The notes under the pieces: model-generated
Seen by the model: only the letters and a program-made list of their open reading frames with translations
Told to the model about the DNA's origin: nothing
Database searches by the model: none
In this document: piece after piece, positions 41,259 through 49,340 of the stretch
Layout of the letters: each line of letters opens with the position of its first letter
Numbering within the stretch: the first letter of the stretch is position 1
Made by a program: the position numbers and the translations under genes
Assembly: GCF_016031615.1 (NCBI RefSeq)
Contig: NZ_JACYXC010000001.1
Span: forward strand, 4,588,001 to 4,652,000
Reading direction: 5' to 3'
Origin: Streptomyces pactum
GTDB lineage: Bacteria; Actinomycetota; Actinomycetes; Streptomycetales; Streptomycetaceae
Length of the DNA stretch: 64,000 bases

Positions 41259-42041
41259 TCAGCTGACCCGGCCCTTGGCGTCGAAGCGCTTCATGCGGTC
41301 GAGCACGGTGTCGGCGGTCGGTTCCCGCAGCTCGTCGACGATGCGGCCGTCGGCGAGGAAGACCACGCGGTCCGCGTAGGAGGCGGCGACCGGGTCGTGG
41401 GTGACCATCACGACGGTCTGGCCCAGCTCGCGCACCGAGTTCCGCAGGAACCCGAGCACCTCGGCGCCGGAGCGCGAGTCGAGGTTGCCGGTGGGCTCGT
41501 CGGCGAAGATGATCTCGGGCTTGCCGGCCAGCGCACGGGCCACCGCGACCCGCTGCTGCTGACCGCCGGAGAGCTGGTTGGGGCGGTGCTTGAGGCGCCC
41601 GGACAGACCCACGGTCGCCACCACCTGGTCGAGCCAGGCCTGGTCCGCCTTGCGGCCCGCGATGTCCATCGGGAGGGTGATGTTCTCCAGCGCGGTCAGT
41701 GTCGGCAGCAGGTTGAACGCCTGGAAGATGAAGCCGATCTTGTCGCGGCGGAGCTGGGTGAGCTTCTTGTCCTTGAGGGTGGTCAGCTCCACGTCCCCGA
41801 TCCGCGCGGAACCGCTGGAGATGGTGTCCAGCCCGGCCATGCAGTGCATCAGCGTGGACTTGCCGGAGCCCGACGGTCCCATGATCGCGGTGAACTCGCC
41901 CTGCTGGAACGAGACCGAGACGGCGTCCAGGGCGACCACCTGGGTCTCGCCCTGGCCGTAGACCTTGGTGAGGTCCGTGGCGTGCGCGGCCGCCGCGGTG
42001 TAGCGGGGGGCCGCCTGGACGCCGGAAGGGGTGGTGGTCAC
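41259..42041 (-). CDS. ABC transporter ATP-binding protein (MacB/LolD type)
   Basis: A 260-residue ATPase from GTG 42041, with AGGAG about eight bases upstream. Walker A is GPSGSGKST, the Q-loop lies in IGFIFQAFNLLPTLTALENI, the signature is LSGGQQQRVAVARAL, Walker B is IIFADEPTGNLDS and the switch His is in VMVTHDP. The pattern matches MacB/LolD-like exporters. It energises the FtsX-type permease encoded immediately downstream, with which it forms an operon. The longer upstream frame in this phase is Ala/Pro-rich and not credible. Confidence 0.95.
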   Translation of the reverse strand: MTTTPSGVQAAPRYTAAAAHATDLTKVYGQGETQVVALDAVSVSFQQGEFTAIMGPSGSGKSTLMHCMAGLDTISSGSARIGDVELTTLKDKKLTQLRRDKIGFIFQAFNLLPTLTALENITLPMDIAGRKADQAWLDQVVATVGLSGRLKHRPNQLSGGQQQRVAVARALAGKPEIIFADEPTGNLDSRSGAEVLGFLRNSVRELGQTVVMVTHDPVAASYADRVVFLADGRIVDELREPTADTVLDRMKRFDAKGRVS

Positions 42042-42498
42042 GGGGAGCGCTCCTGTCGGATCGGAAACCTGTCGGACGGACGTCAGATCTGTTCGAGGTG
42101 ACTCCATCGTCCCCGCTCCGCACGGGCCGCGGATCAGCCCGTGTGCCCGTTCCGGGAGCGACCAGGGACGGATACCGGTGGCCGGATCCTCATCCTTGGG
42201 TAGGAGGAGCCGCCCGGACGCACGGGCGGAGCCGGTGGTTCCGGCTGTCGGGGCGGGCGGGACGCCAGGGGACCGAGGGGCCGCCGGGGCGTGGGGAGGG
42301 GCCGCGCAGCCGTGCGGCGCCGGGGCGCCCTGCCGGGCCCGCGCCCTGGCCCGCGCCCGGCCCGGGGTGTCCGCGGGCACGGACGGAACGGTTCCGCCGC
42401 GTGCGGGTGCCTCGGCGGCGCCGGAGGCCGCCGGGCCGGGCATCGAAATTCCGTCATTCACTGTCACTATCGGACCGCATCCGGTGACCAGCTTCATA
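42042..42498. other. Spacer between ABC operon and bldA
   Basis: No gene is supported. Promoter elements for the divergent ABC operon are expected close to 42041 but no clear -35/-10 was found. Confidence 0.4.
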
Positions 42499-42524
42499 CG
42501 GCCCCTGGCATGTGCCAGGGGCCG
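42499..42524. terminator. Orphan hairpin upstream of bldA
   Basis: CGGCCCCTGGCA (42499-42510) pairs perfectly with TGCCAGGGGCCG (42513-42524). No gene ends nearby on either strand. An AT-rich stretch (CCAATAAAATAAGACAA) follows at about 42553-42569, so it may end an unrecognised small transcript or insulate the bldA promoter. Confidence 0.5.
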
Positions 42525-42666
42525 CGCCCGGTTACTGATGCTCCCTCAGTTGCCAATAAAATAAGACAACCTCGGTTTCTCGTTCCGCTGTTCGGGGTGG
42601 GCTCCCCGGATAGGCTCGTCTCTGCTCTCCTTGGTGCGGGTCGTGCGCGCGTGACCTGAGAGCCAA

Positions 42667-42748
42667 GCCCGGATGGTGGAATGCAGACACGGCGAGCTTA
42701 AACCTCGCTGGCCTTCGGGCCGTGCCGGTTCGAGTCCGGCTCCGGGCA
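42667..42748 (+). tRNA. bldA: tRNA-Leu (anticodon UAA), bldA
   Basis: The acceptor GCCCGGA (42667-42673) pairs with TCCGGGC (42741-42747), with discriminator A and no encoded CCA. The anticodon stem GCGAG/CTCGC encloses CTTAAAC, giving anticodon TAA at 42699-42701; a class II variable arm (TGGCCTTCGGGCC) and a T arm with GGTTCGAGTCC follow. This is the only tRNA that reads UUA efficiently in Streptomyces, where it gates development and antibiotic genes. By eye I found no in-frame TTA among the confidently called genes here. A TAGGCT at 42611-42616 may be its -10. Confidence 0.96.
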
Positions 42749-43382
42749 CGCGCGGCCACCGGGCCGCACGCTGTGTACGGGACCGGTCGCCGACCGTCCC
42801 CGCGGCCCCGCCCGGGACCCCCTCCTCCGGCTCCGGATCCTCAGGGCGCCGGCCTTCCTCCCGGTCCCCTTCTTCCGTCGAGTCGTCCGCCGGGTTCCGT
42901 GCTCCTGCCGGGTCGTCCTCCGGGCTCCGTTCGCCCGCCGGGTCGTCCTCCCGTGCCGTTCTCCTGGTGGGTCCCCCTTCCCGGGCCTGTCCTCCTGTCG
43001 GGTCTGGCCTCTGGCCGGGCCTGTCTCCTCGCGCGGACCGGTCCTGCCGTGCGCCGTCCCGGGGCCGCCCCTGTCCGGGGGCGGGGCGAGGGTCGCAAGG
43101 GCCACCGGACGCGGGCGCCGGTCACCGGATCGGGCGGCGCCCGCGGGGGTGGCGGTGGGGGTGCGGAGCGGCGTGCCGCCGGCCGGGCGCGGCGCGTCCG
43201 GCACCCTCGCCGTGCCGCCCCAGGGCGCCCGCGGACCCCGCCCCGGGGCCGGGAAGGGCAGGAATATCCCCGCGTCCCGGGGCAAAGATCCTCCTAAGAT
43301 CCTGCCTGAGTACTAGGGTGCTTCCTTTGCTTACCCATTACTCTTGAGTCAAGGTCGCGCAGGGCGGCCATGGAGGAGTGAG
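42749..43382. other. Spacer after bldA with degenerate tandem repeats
   Basis: No gene is supported. From about 42870 to 43050 an approximately 30-bp unit recurs imperfectly (GCCGGGTCGTCCTCCGGGCTCCG and variants). The last 100 bp before 43383 are AT-richer and contain two AAGATCCT copies; they probably hold the promoter of the next gene. Confidence 0.5.
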
Positions 43383-44291
43383 ATGAGGAGCAGCAACCCG
43401 GTCTTCTCGCGCCGTGGGTACGGTCGCGAAGGGGGCAATGCGGGCTTCGGCGCTGCGCCGCAGGCCGGGGGCCCCGCCGCGGTCCAGGGCAACCCCTACG
43501 CGCAGCCGCAGGCGGGCAATCCGTACGCCCAGCCGCAGACGCCCACCAACCCGTACGCGCTCGGTGACCAGCACAACCTGAGCCCCGACCAGCTGCAGCA
43601 GATGTACGGCGCACCGCCGGCCGGTCCGCTGCAGACCGGTCGCATGACGATGGACGACGTCGTCATGCGCACCGGGATGACGCTCGGCACGGTGATCGTC
43701 GCCGCCGCGGTCGCGTGGGCGGCCCAGCTGCCGATCGGCGTGGGCATCGGCGCCGCGCTGGTGGCGATGGTGCTCGGCCTGGTCCAGTCGTTCAAGAGCA
43801 AGGCCGTCCCGGCGCTCATCATCGGGTACGCCGCGTTCGAGGGCCTCTTCCTCGGCGTCATCAGCCAGTACTTCAACGAGCGCTGGTCGGGCATCCCGAT
43901 GCAGGCCGTGCTGGGCACCATGGCGGTCTTCGTCGGTGTGCTGGTGGCGTACAAGACCCGGCTGGTCCGGGTGGACGCCCGCTTCATGCGCTTTGTGCTC
44001 GCCGCCTCCATCGGCTTCGTGCTGCTGATGGCGGTGAACCTGCTGTTCGCGGCCATCGGCGGCGGTGACGGCCTCGGCTTCCGCAGCGGCGGCCTGGGCG
44101 TGGTCTTCGGCATCATCGGTGTCCTGCTCGGTGCGGCCTTCCTCGCCATGGACTTCAAGCAGGTCGAGGACGGCATCCGGTACGGCGCCCCGCGCGAGGA
44201 GTCGTGGATGGCCGCCTTCGGCCTCACGCTCTCGCTGGTGTGGATCTACCTGGAGCTGCTGCGACTGATCGCGATCCTCAGGGAGCTGTGA
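43383..44291 (+). CDS. Bax inhibitor-1 / YccA family membrane protein
   Basis: A 302-residue protein from ATG 43383 with GGAGGAG 5 bp upstream. The first about 85 residues are cytoplasmic and rich in Gln, Pro, Asn and Tyr, with repeated NPYAQPQ units. Seven transmembrane segments follow, beginning MTLGTVIVAAAVAWAAQLPIG. The family pattern is present in VPALIIGYAAFEGLFLGVISQYF and the last helices AAFLAMDFKQVEDGI and LTLSLVWIYLELLRLIAIL. These proteins are pH-sensitive calcium leak channels in the characterised bacterial member, but the role in actinomycetes is unknown. A hairpin terminator follows, so it is a single-gene unit. Confidence 0.92.
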   Translation: MRSSNPVFSRRGYGREGGNAGFGAAPQAGGPAAVQGNPYAQPQAGNPYAQPQTPTNPYALGDQHNLSPDQLQQMYGAPPAGPLQTGRMTMDDVVMRTGMTLGTVIVAAAVAWAAQLPIGVGIGAALVAMVLGLVQSFKSKAVPALIIGYAAFEGLFLGVISQYFNERWSGIPMQAVLGTMAVFVGVLVAYKTRLVRVDARFMRFVLAASIGFVLLMAVNLLFAAIGGGDGLGFRSGGLGVVFGIIGVLLGAAFLAMDFKQVEDGIRYGAPREESWMAAFGLTLSLVWIYLELLRLIAILREL

Positions 44292-44322
44292 CCGGTCCGG
44301 CGTGAGCCGGCGAAACACACAT

Positions 44323-44354
44323 GAGGGCCCGCGGCGGACACGCCGCGGGCCCTC
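44323..44354 (+). terminator. Hairpin after Bax inhibitor-like gene
   Basis: GAGGGCCCGCGGCG (44323-44336) pairs perfectly over 14 bp with 44341-44354; the loop is GACA. Confidence 0.8.
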
Positions 44355-44450
44355 TCGTCGTACGGTCCCCCGGCCGCCGCCCCCCGCCTGCTGTCGGCCA
44401 CGTGCCCGGCGGGGGGCCGGCGGCCCGAGGACACCGCTTAGGCTCCTCCC

Positions 44451-44783
44451 GTGACCGATGTGACCCCGTTGCTGACCGCCGTGGACCGCTTCGCCGACCG
44501 GTTGCGCGCCCTGCCCCAGTCCACGCTGACCCGTGGCGCGGCGGCGGAAGGGCTCGCGCTCGCCCGCGAGTTGGCCCGCCGCGCCCAGCACATCGAGGAA
44601 CCCGGCGGTGAACCCCGCACCATGCCCGACATCGGTGTGTTCGGGGTCGGCGATCAGGTGGCCGTGGCCGGGCACGACCTGGCCGAGGCCCTGCGGCGCG
44701 TGCCGGGGGCCGAGGCGGAGGTGGCGGACGCGGTCGCCCTGGTGTCGGCGGCGGCCCGGAGTGCCGAACCGCCCCTCCGCTGA
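44451..44783 (+). CDS. Small conserved hypothetical protein
   Basis: A 110-residue protein from GTG 44451. It is largely helical: PLLTAVDRFADRLRALPQSTL, GLALARELARRAQHIE, then VGDQVAVAGHDLAEALRRV and VADAVALVSAAAR. There is no signal or membrane segment. I recognise it as a protein kept in this position beside the Bax inhibitor-like gene in streptomycetes but know of no function. Third-position GC is consistent with coding, and it ends before a short spacer to the convergent gene at 44911. Confidence 0.75.
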   Translation: MTDVTPLLTAVDRFADRLRALPQSTLTRGAAAEGLALARELARRAQHIEEPGGEPRTMPDIGVFGVGDQVAVAGHDLAEALRRVPGAEAEVADAVALVSAAARSAEPPLR

Positions 44784-44910
44784 GACGTCGCGGCCGGGCG
44801 GCCCATGACCCCGGGGCGGCCGCCGGTGACGCCGGGCCGGGGCACCTTCGCGGGGGCGGTGCCCGTCGCGCCGGGGCGGTCCGTGTCGCCGGGGCGCCGC
44901 CGGCCGCGGA

Positions 44911-45894
44911 CTACAGCGAGGCGATGACCCGGTCGGCCAGCACGTAGACGCTCTCCTCGCCACAGCCGAAGGTCAGCGCGTAGGCACCGGAGACACCGGA
45001 ACTGCCCAGCAGGACGGGCGCCCGGCCCTCGTGCAGGGCGGCGGCGAGCCGGTCCGCGGTCTCCGGGTGGCCGGGCGTCATGCAGATCGTGGTGCCGTCG
45101 GCGAAGACGTACACGTCGAGGGTGCCGAGCGGGCCGGGCCGGACATCGGCCAGCGGCACCCCGGCCTCGGACAGTTCGGCGAGCCGGCGGGTGGTCCGCT
45201 CGTGATCGCTGACCACGGGCGACGGGGAGAAGTCGGGGTGCGAGGGGTGGCGCCGCCGGGCCGCGGCCAGCTCCGGGGACTCGGCCGGTTCGCCGGACTC
45301 CGCCTCGTGGCCGCCCGGCGTCTCACCGGTGACACCGCCGAACCGTGCGGCGCCGGGCGCCTCGGCGGCAGGGTCGTGCAACTCCGCTCCGGGGTCCGGG
45401 GCGAACGGGTCCCGGCCGGCCGCGTCGGGACCGGACAACGGCCCCTCGGCGTCGAACAGGGACGGCTCCAGACCGGCGAAGTCGGCCTGCCGGGGCACGT
45501 AGAGCTGGAAGTCGGCACGGTCGTCCAGCAGGGCGTCGAGCGGGTTCTCGCCCAGACCGGAGAGACCGCCGAGCAGCGAGTGGGCGTCCCCGCCCGCGGT
45601 GGCGCCGGTCACGTCGCGCGTCTCCTGCGCGGCCCAGAACGCGCGGGCCTCGGCCAGCTCCCGCTCCCGCTCTTCGGCGAGCGCGTCGGCCACCGCCGCC
45701 CGTATCTCGGCGGCGGGGGTGGTGCGCGCGGCCGGTACCGCCGCCTGCTCCTGCCGCAGGTCGGCGATGGCGGCCAGCTCGGTACGGAGGCCGGAGATCT
45801 GCCGGCGGAGGCCGCGAGCGGTGTGCAGGGCGGCGACGCCCATGGCCGTGGCGGTAGCCGCGGCCAGCAGGAGGGCAAGGGTCATGACGCTCAC
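44911..45894 (-). CDS. Membrane-anchored conserved hypothetical protein
   Basis: A 327-residue protein from GTG 45894 (GGGAG 7 bp upstream), with ATG 45885 as alternative. One N-terminal transmembrane helix (MTLALLLAAATATAMGVAAL) is followed by a coiled-coil-like stretch (RGLRRQISGLRTELAAIADLRQEQ, AVADALAEERERELAEARAFWA). An acidic, low-complexity linker of about 130 residues leads to a compact C-terminal domain: GTLDVYVFADGTTICMTPGHPETADRL, then VLLGSSGVSGAYALTFGCGEESVYVLADRV. The order is conserved in my memory of streptomycetes; no function is known. It is downstream of the thiolase gene on the same strand. Confidence 0.8.
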   Translation of the reverse strand: MSVMTLALLLAAATATAMGVAALHTARGLRRQISGLRTELAAIADLRQEQAAVPAARTTPAAEIRAAVADALAEERERELAEARAFWAAQETRDVTGATAGGDAHSLLGGLSGLGENPLDALLDDRADFQLYVPRQADFAGLEPSLFDAEGPLSGPDAAGRDPFAPDPGAELHDPAAEAPGAARFGGVTGETPGGHEAESGEPAESPELAAARRRHPSHPDFSPSPVVSDHERTTRRLAELSEAGVPLADVRPGPLGTLDVYVFADGTTICMTPGHPETADRLAAALHEGRAPVLLGSSGVSGAYALTFGCGEESVYVLADRVIASL

Positions 45895-46039
45895 TGACGT
45901 ACTCCCGGTTGCGGTTGATCCCCCGAATTCCTACCCCAGCTTGACCTGACCCGCAGAGTCTTGTCAGTGCATAACGTCACCAAAGGGGCGGGCATTTCGT
46001 CCCTGAGCGCCTGGGACGCCCCCGCTGACCTGCACAGAC

Positions 46040-46083
46040 ACCGAACCCCCAGGACGTAGGTCACATCCTGGGGGAGATTCGGT
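46040..46083. terminator. Interrupted hairpin between thiolase and hypothetical gene
   Basis: ACCGAA and CCCCCAGGA (46040-46054) pair with TCCTGGGGG (46066-46074) and TTCGGT (46078-46083), with a three-base bulge and an 11-nt loop. Placed after the thiolase stop on the minus strand, it probably ends that transcript; it could also act in the opposite direction. Confidence 0.6.
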
Positions 46084-46176
46084 CACAACTGGGTGCTTTG
46101 CCGGAACCGGCGGCCCAGCGGCCCGGCGGCCCGGCCTCGGCCACCGGCCCACCGGGAGGCCCGCCCACCCGCCGGG

Positions 46177-46327
46177 CCCCACCCTCCACTTCGGCTCAGC
46201 TCAGCCGCGCGTGTTGATCGGTCGCGGTGAGTTTCGCTTCCGTTGCGGGCGGGTGCGGCCGGGCGCGGTGGGGTGTGGGCGGTGCTGTGGGCCGCCCCCA
46301 CCCTCCACTTCGGCTCAGCTCAGCCGC
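46177..46327. repeat. 32-bp direct repeat at the 3' end of the thiolase gene
   Basis: The 32 bases at 46177-46208 recur exactly at 46296-46327; both contain ACTTCGGCTCAGCTCAGCC. The second copy includes the last codons and stop of the thiolase gene; the first lies 119 bp further on. The 87 bp between them are unrelated and less GC-rich at their left end. Confidence 0.85.
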
Positions 46328-47535
46328 TCGATGACCATCGCCATGCCCTGGCCGCCGCCCACGCACATCGTCTCCAGGCCGAACTGCTTGTCGTGGAACT
46401 GGAGCGAGTTGATCAGGGTGCCGGTGATCCGGGCGCCGGTCATGCCGAACGGGTGGCCCACCGCGATCGCGCCGCCGTTGACGTTGAGCTTGTCGAGGTC
46501 CACGCCCAGGTCCCGGTACGAGGGGATGACCTGCGCGGCGAACGCCTCGTTGATCTCGACCAGGTCGATGTCGTCGATGGTCAGCCCGGCCCGCGCCAGC
46601 GCCTGCCGGGACGCCTCGACCGGCCCGTAGCCCATGATCTCGGGGGAGAGGGCGGAGACGCCGGTGGAGACGATCCGGGCCAGCGGCGTCACCCCGAGCT
46701 CGCGCGCCTTGGTGTCGGACATGATCACCAGGGCGGCGGCACCGTCGTTGAGCGGGCAGCAGTTGCCGGCCGTCACCAGCCCGTCCGGGCGGAAGGCGGG
46801 CTTCAGGCCCTGGACGCCCTCCAGCGTGGTGCCGGCGCGCGGACCGTCGTCCTTGCTGACCACCGTGCCGTCCGGCGTGGTGACCGGGGTGATCTCGCGC
46901 TCCCAGAAGCCCTTCTTGATGGCCTCCTCGGCGAGGTTCTGGGACCGCACGCCGAACTCGTCCATCTCCCGGCGGGTGATGCCCTTGAGCCGGGCCAGGT
47001 TCTCTGCGGTCTGGCCCATCGCGATGTACGCGTCCGGGATCAGGCCGTCCTCGCGCGGGTCGTGCCAGTCCGTGCCCTCCTGCCCGGCCCGCTCGGCGGT
47101 GCGCGCCTCGGCCTCGGCGAACAGCGGGTTGTGGGTGTCCGGCAGCCCGTCCGAGGTGCCCTTCACCCCGCGCGAGACCATCTCCACGCCGGCCGAGATG
47201 AAGACGTCGCCCTCACCGGCCTTGATGGCGTGCATCGCCATCCGGGAGGTCTGCAGCGAGGAGGAGCAGTAGCGGGTGATGGTGCAGCCCGGCAGGTGGT
47301 CCATGCCCATCTGCACGGCGACGATCCGGCCCAGGTTGTGGCCCTGCTCGCCACCGGGCAGGCCGCAGCCCAGCATCAGGTCGTCGATCTCGCGCGGGTC
47401 CAGCTCGGGCACCTTGGCCAGGGCCGCCTGGATGATCTCCGCGGTCAGGTCGTCCGGCCGCAGGTCCTTGAGCGAGCCCTTGAAGGCGCGACCGATGGGG
47501 GAGCGGGCGGCAGAGACGATCACGGCTTCGGGCAT
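46315..47535 (-). CDS. Acetyl-CoA C-acyltransferase (thiolase)
   Basis: A 406-residue thiolase from ATG 47535 (GGAG five bases upstream). It begins PEAVIVSAARSPIGRAFKGSL. The nucleophilic Cys is in TRYCSSSLQTS (about residue 90). VEINEAFAAQ, GGAIAVGHPFGMTGAR with the catalytic His, and the second active-site Cys in ETMCVGGGQGMAMVIE are all present. It should cleave 3-ketoacyl-CoA in beta-oxidation, or condense acetyl-CoA. A TetR-type palindrome lies about 100 bp upstream, consistent with control by a fatty-acid-degradation repressor. It is transcribed alone, before the membrane protein gene. Confidence 0.95.
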   Translation of the reverse strand: MPEAVIVSAARSPIGRAFKGSLKDLRPDDLTAEIIQAALAKVPELDPREIDDLMLGCGLPGGEQGHNLGRIVAVQMGMDHLPGCTITRYCSSSLQTSRMAMHAIKAGEGDVFISAGVEMVSRGVKGTSDGLPDTHNPLFAEAEARTAERAGQEGTDWHDPREDGLIPDAYIAMGQTAENLARLKGITRREMDEFGVRSQNLAEEAIKKGFWEREITPVTTPDGTVVSKDDGPRAGTTLEGVQGLKPAFRPDGLVTAGNCCPLNDGAAALVIMSDTKARELGVTPLARIVSTGVSALSPEIMGYGPVEASRQALARAGLTIDDIDLVEINEAFAAQVIPSYRDLGVDLDKLNVNGGAIAVGHPFGMTGARITGTLINSLQFHDKQFGLETMCVGGGQGMAMVIERLS

Positions 47536-47631
47536 CACGGCTCCATACGGGAAGAAGGCTGGACTGAAGGGGAAGTTACCCGGACGTATCCCGGCGGTCA
47601 CGGTCTACCGGCTGTGATGCGGGCCTCTTTT

Positions 47632-47647
47632 CTAAGCGAGCGCTCAG
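47632..47647 (-). promoter_or_regulatory. TetR-type operator upstream of thiolase
   Basis: CTAAGCGAGCGCTCAG is an imperfect 16-bp palindrome of the form CTNAGCG-NN-CGCTNAG type symmetry, with an exact GAGCGCTC core. Such sites are common targets of TetR-family regulators of fatty-acid and acyl-CoA metabolism. It lies about 100 bp before the thiolase start in an AT-richer patch. The remaining spacer to 47923 shows no gene. Confidence 0.4.
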
Positions 47648-47923
47648 GGGTGGTGGCGTGGGGACGGCGCCGGGCCGCGGCGCGGTACCGGTGACGCCGG
47701 TGCCGCCCCGCCCTCCCGGTGGGGGCCTGGCCTCCGGCGGTCCGCCGTGGACCGGGCCCGTGTGACGGGGGTGCGGCGGGCCGGGTACCCACGGCCGGCC
47801 CCGTCAACCGCCCCGGCCCGGGACCGTTCAACCACCCCGGCCCGGGGTTCCTCAACCGCCGCGGTCCGGGTCTCCGCAACCCTCCTGGGCCCGGGTCTTC
47901 GGCCCGTACGCCACGGGCCGGGG

Positions 47924-49156
47924 TCACCGGGGCGACGACTCGGACGAGGAAGCGCCGGGCGGGCCCCCAGAGCCATCCGTCCTCCCTGGCCCACCCGGGC
48001 CCTCCGACCCACCCGGGGGCCCGGAGCCGTCCGGGCCTCCGGAGCCGTCCGGCCGCCGCCCGGTGCCGGACGGGGCCCCGGAGCCCGGTGCACCCCAGGC
48101 ACCGCCCGGTACCCCGGCGCGGTCCCGGTCCCGGGTGCCGGGCGGGGGCGTCGCGCCGGCCGCCTCGGCGACCACCTCCGCGGCCGCGGGCAGCCGCCGG
48201 CGCCGCCGGCGCAGCAGCAGCGCCCAGGGGCCGCGGGCCGCCCGGACCTCCGTACCGGCCTCGGCCGCCGCCTCCGCCGCGGCGCGCGCCACCGGCAGGT
48301 AGCCCTCCCGCCGGGCGGGCTCCGGGGTCTCGTCCTGCGGCCAGAGCCCGAGCGAGGCGCAGAGCGTCGGCAGCACCGCCATCGCCGCGGTCGCGTACCC
48401 CTCCGCCGACGGGTGGTAGGAGTCCGGCCCGAACAGCTCCCGGGGACGGGCCGCGAACTCCGGGCCGAGGAGGTCGCCCAGCGACACCGTCCGCCCGCCC
48501 TCCTCGACCACCGCGATGGTCTGGGCGGCGGCGAGCTGCCGGCTCAGCCGGCGGGCGACCCAGCGCAACGGCTGGTAGACCGGTTCGATGGTGCCCAGGT
48601 CCGGGCAGGTGCCGACCACCACCCGGCAGCCGGCCGCGCGCAGCCGGCGCACCGCCGCGGCGAGCAGCCGGACCGACTGCGCCGGGGGCACCCGGTGGGT
48701 CACGTCGTTGGCGCCGATCATGATCACGCAGACGTCGGGCGCCGCGTCCGGGTCCGCCAGCAGCAGTCCCACCTGCCGTTCCAGGTCCTCGGAGCGGGCG
48801 CCCGTGCGGGCCACGTTCCGCAGGTCCACCGGACGCTCGGCGACCGCCGCCAGCCCGGAGGCGAGCAGCGCGCCCGGCGTCTGGCTGGGCCGGTGCACGC
48901 CCTGCCCGGCGGCCGTGGAGTCGCCGAGGAAGGCCAGGCGCAGCGGGGTGCGGCCGTCGCGCCGTGCGAAGGCGAAGCCGTATCGGCCGTCGGCGGACGG
49001 CGGCGCGTCCTCGGTACCGCCGATCACCCGCCTGGCCACCGACACCTCGGTCAGCAGCAGCCCGACGGCCATCCCGCCGAGCAGCCCGATCCCGCCGCCG
49101 CCGTAGGCCGCGGCGGTGGCGATCCGCCGGGCCACTCTCGCCCTGGACATCGACAT
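47924..49156 (-). CDS. SGNH/GDSL-family hydrolase
   Basis: A 410-residue protein from ATG 49156 (MSMSRARV). A membrane-spanning or uncleaved signal segment (AAAYGGGGIGLLGGMAVGLLL) is near the N-terminus. The catalytic blocks of SGNH hydrolases are present: LAFLGDSTAAGQG (block I Ser), LRNVARTGARS (Gly block), IMIGANDVTHR (Asn block) and DSYHPSAEGYATAA (Asp/His). It is likely an esterase or lipase facing outward; no substrate is known. The last about 100 residues are Pro/Gly/Ser-rich and low-complexity. It is divergent from the cystathionine beta-synthase gene. Confidence 0.9.
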   Translation of the reverse strand: MSMSRARVARRIATAAAYGGGGIGLLGGMAVGLLLTEVSVARRVIGGTEDAPPSADGRYGFAFARRDGRTPLRLAFLGDSTAAGQGVHRPSQTPGALLASGLAAVAERPVDLRNVARTGARSEDLERQVGLLLADPDAAPDVCVIMIGANDVTHRVPPAQSVRLLAAAVRRLRAAGCRVVVGTCPDLGTIEPVYQPLRWVARRLSRQLAAAQTIAVVEEGGRTVSLGDLLGPEFAARPRELFGPDSYHPSAEGYATAAMAVLPTLCASLGLWPQDETPEPARREGYLPVARAAAEAAAEAGTEVRAARGPWALLLRRRRRRLPAAAEVVAEAAGATPPPGTRDRDRAGVPGGAWGAPGSGAPSGTGRRPDGSGGPDGSGPPGGSEGPGGPGRTDGSGGPPGASSSESSPR

Positions 49157-49340
49157 GGCCGCACCACCCCGGCTCGCACACCCCGTCACTGTCTTGTTGC
49201 CCCGTGTGGCAGTCCTCGCAACGCGCCAGGTGGGGGGCGGGCGCGGATTAGGCTGGCAGTACGGGCCGCCACGGCCCGCCCCTTGAACGCGGAGGGCCGC
49301 CCGTACCCGGGCAGGCGCCCCGCACAACCTGGAGTAGGGC

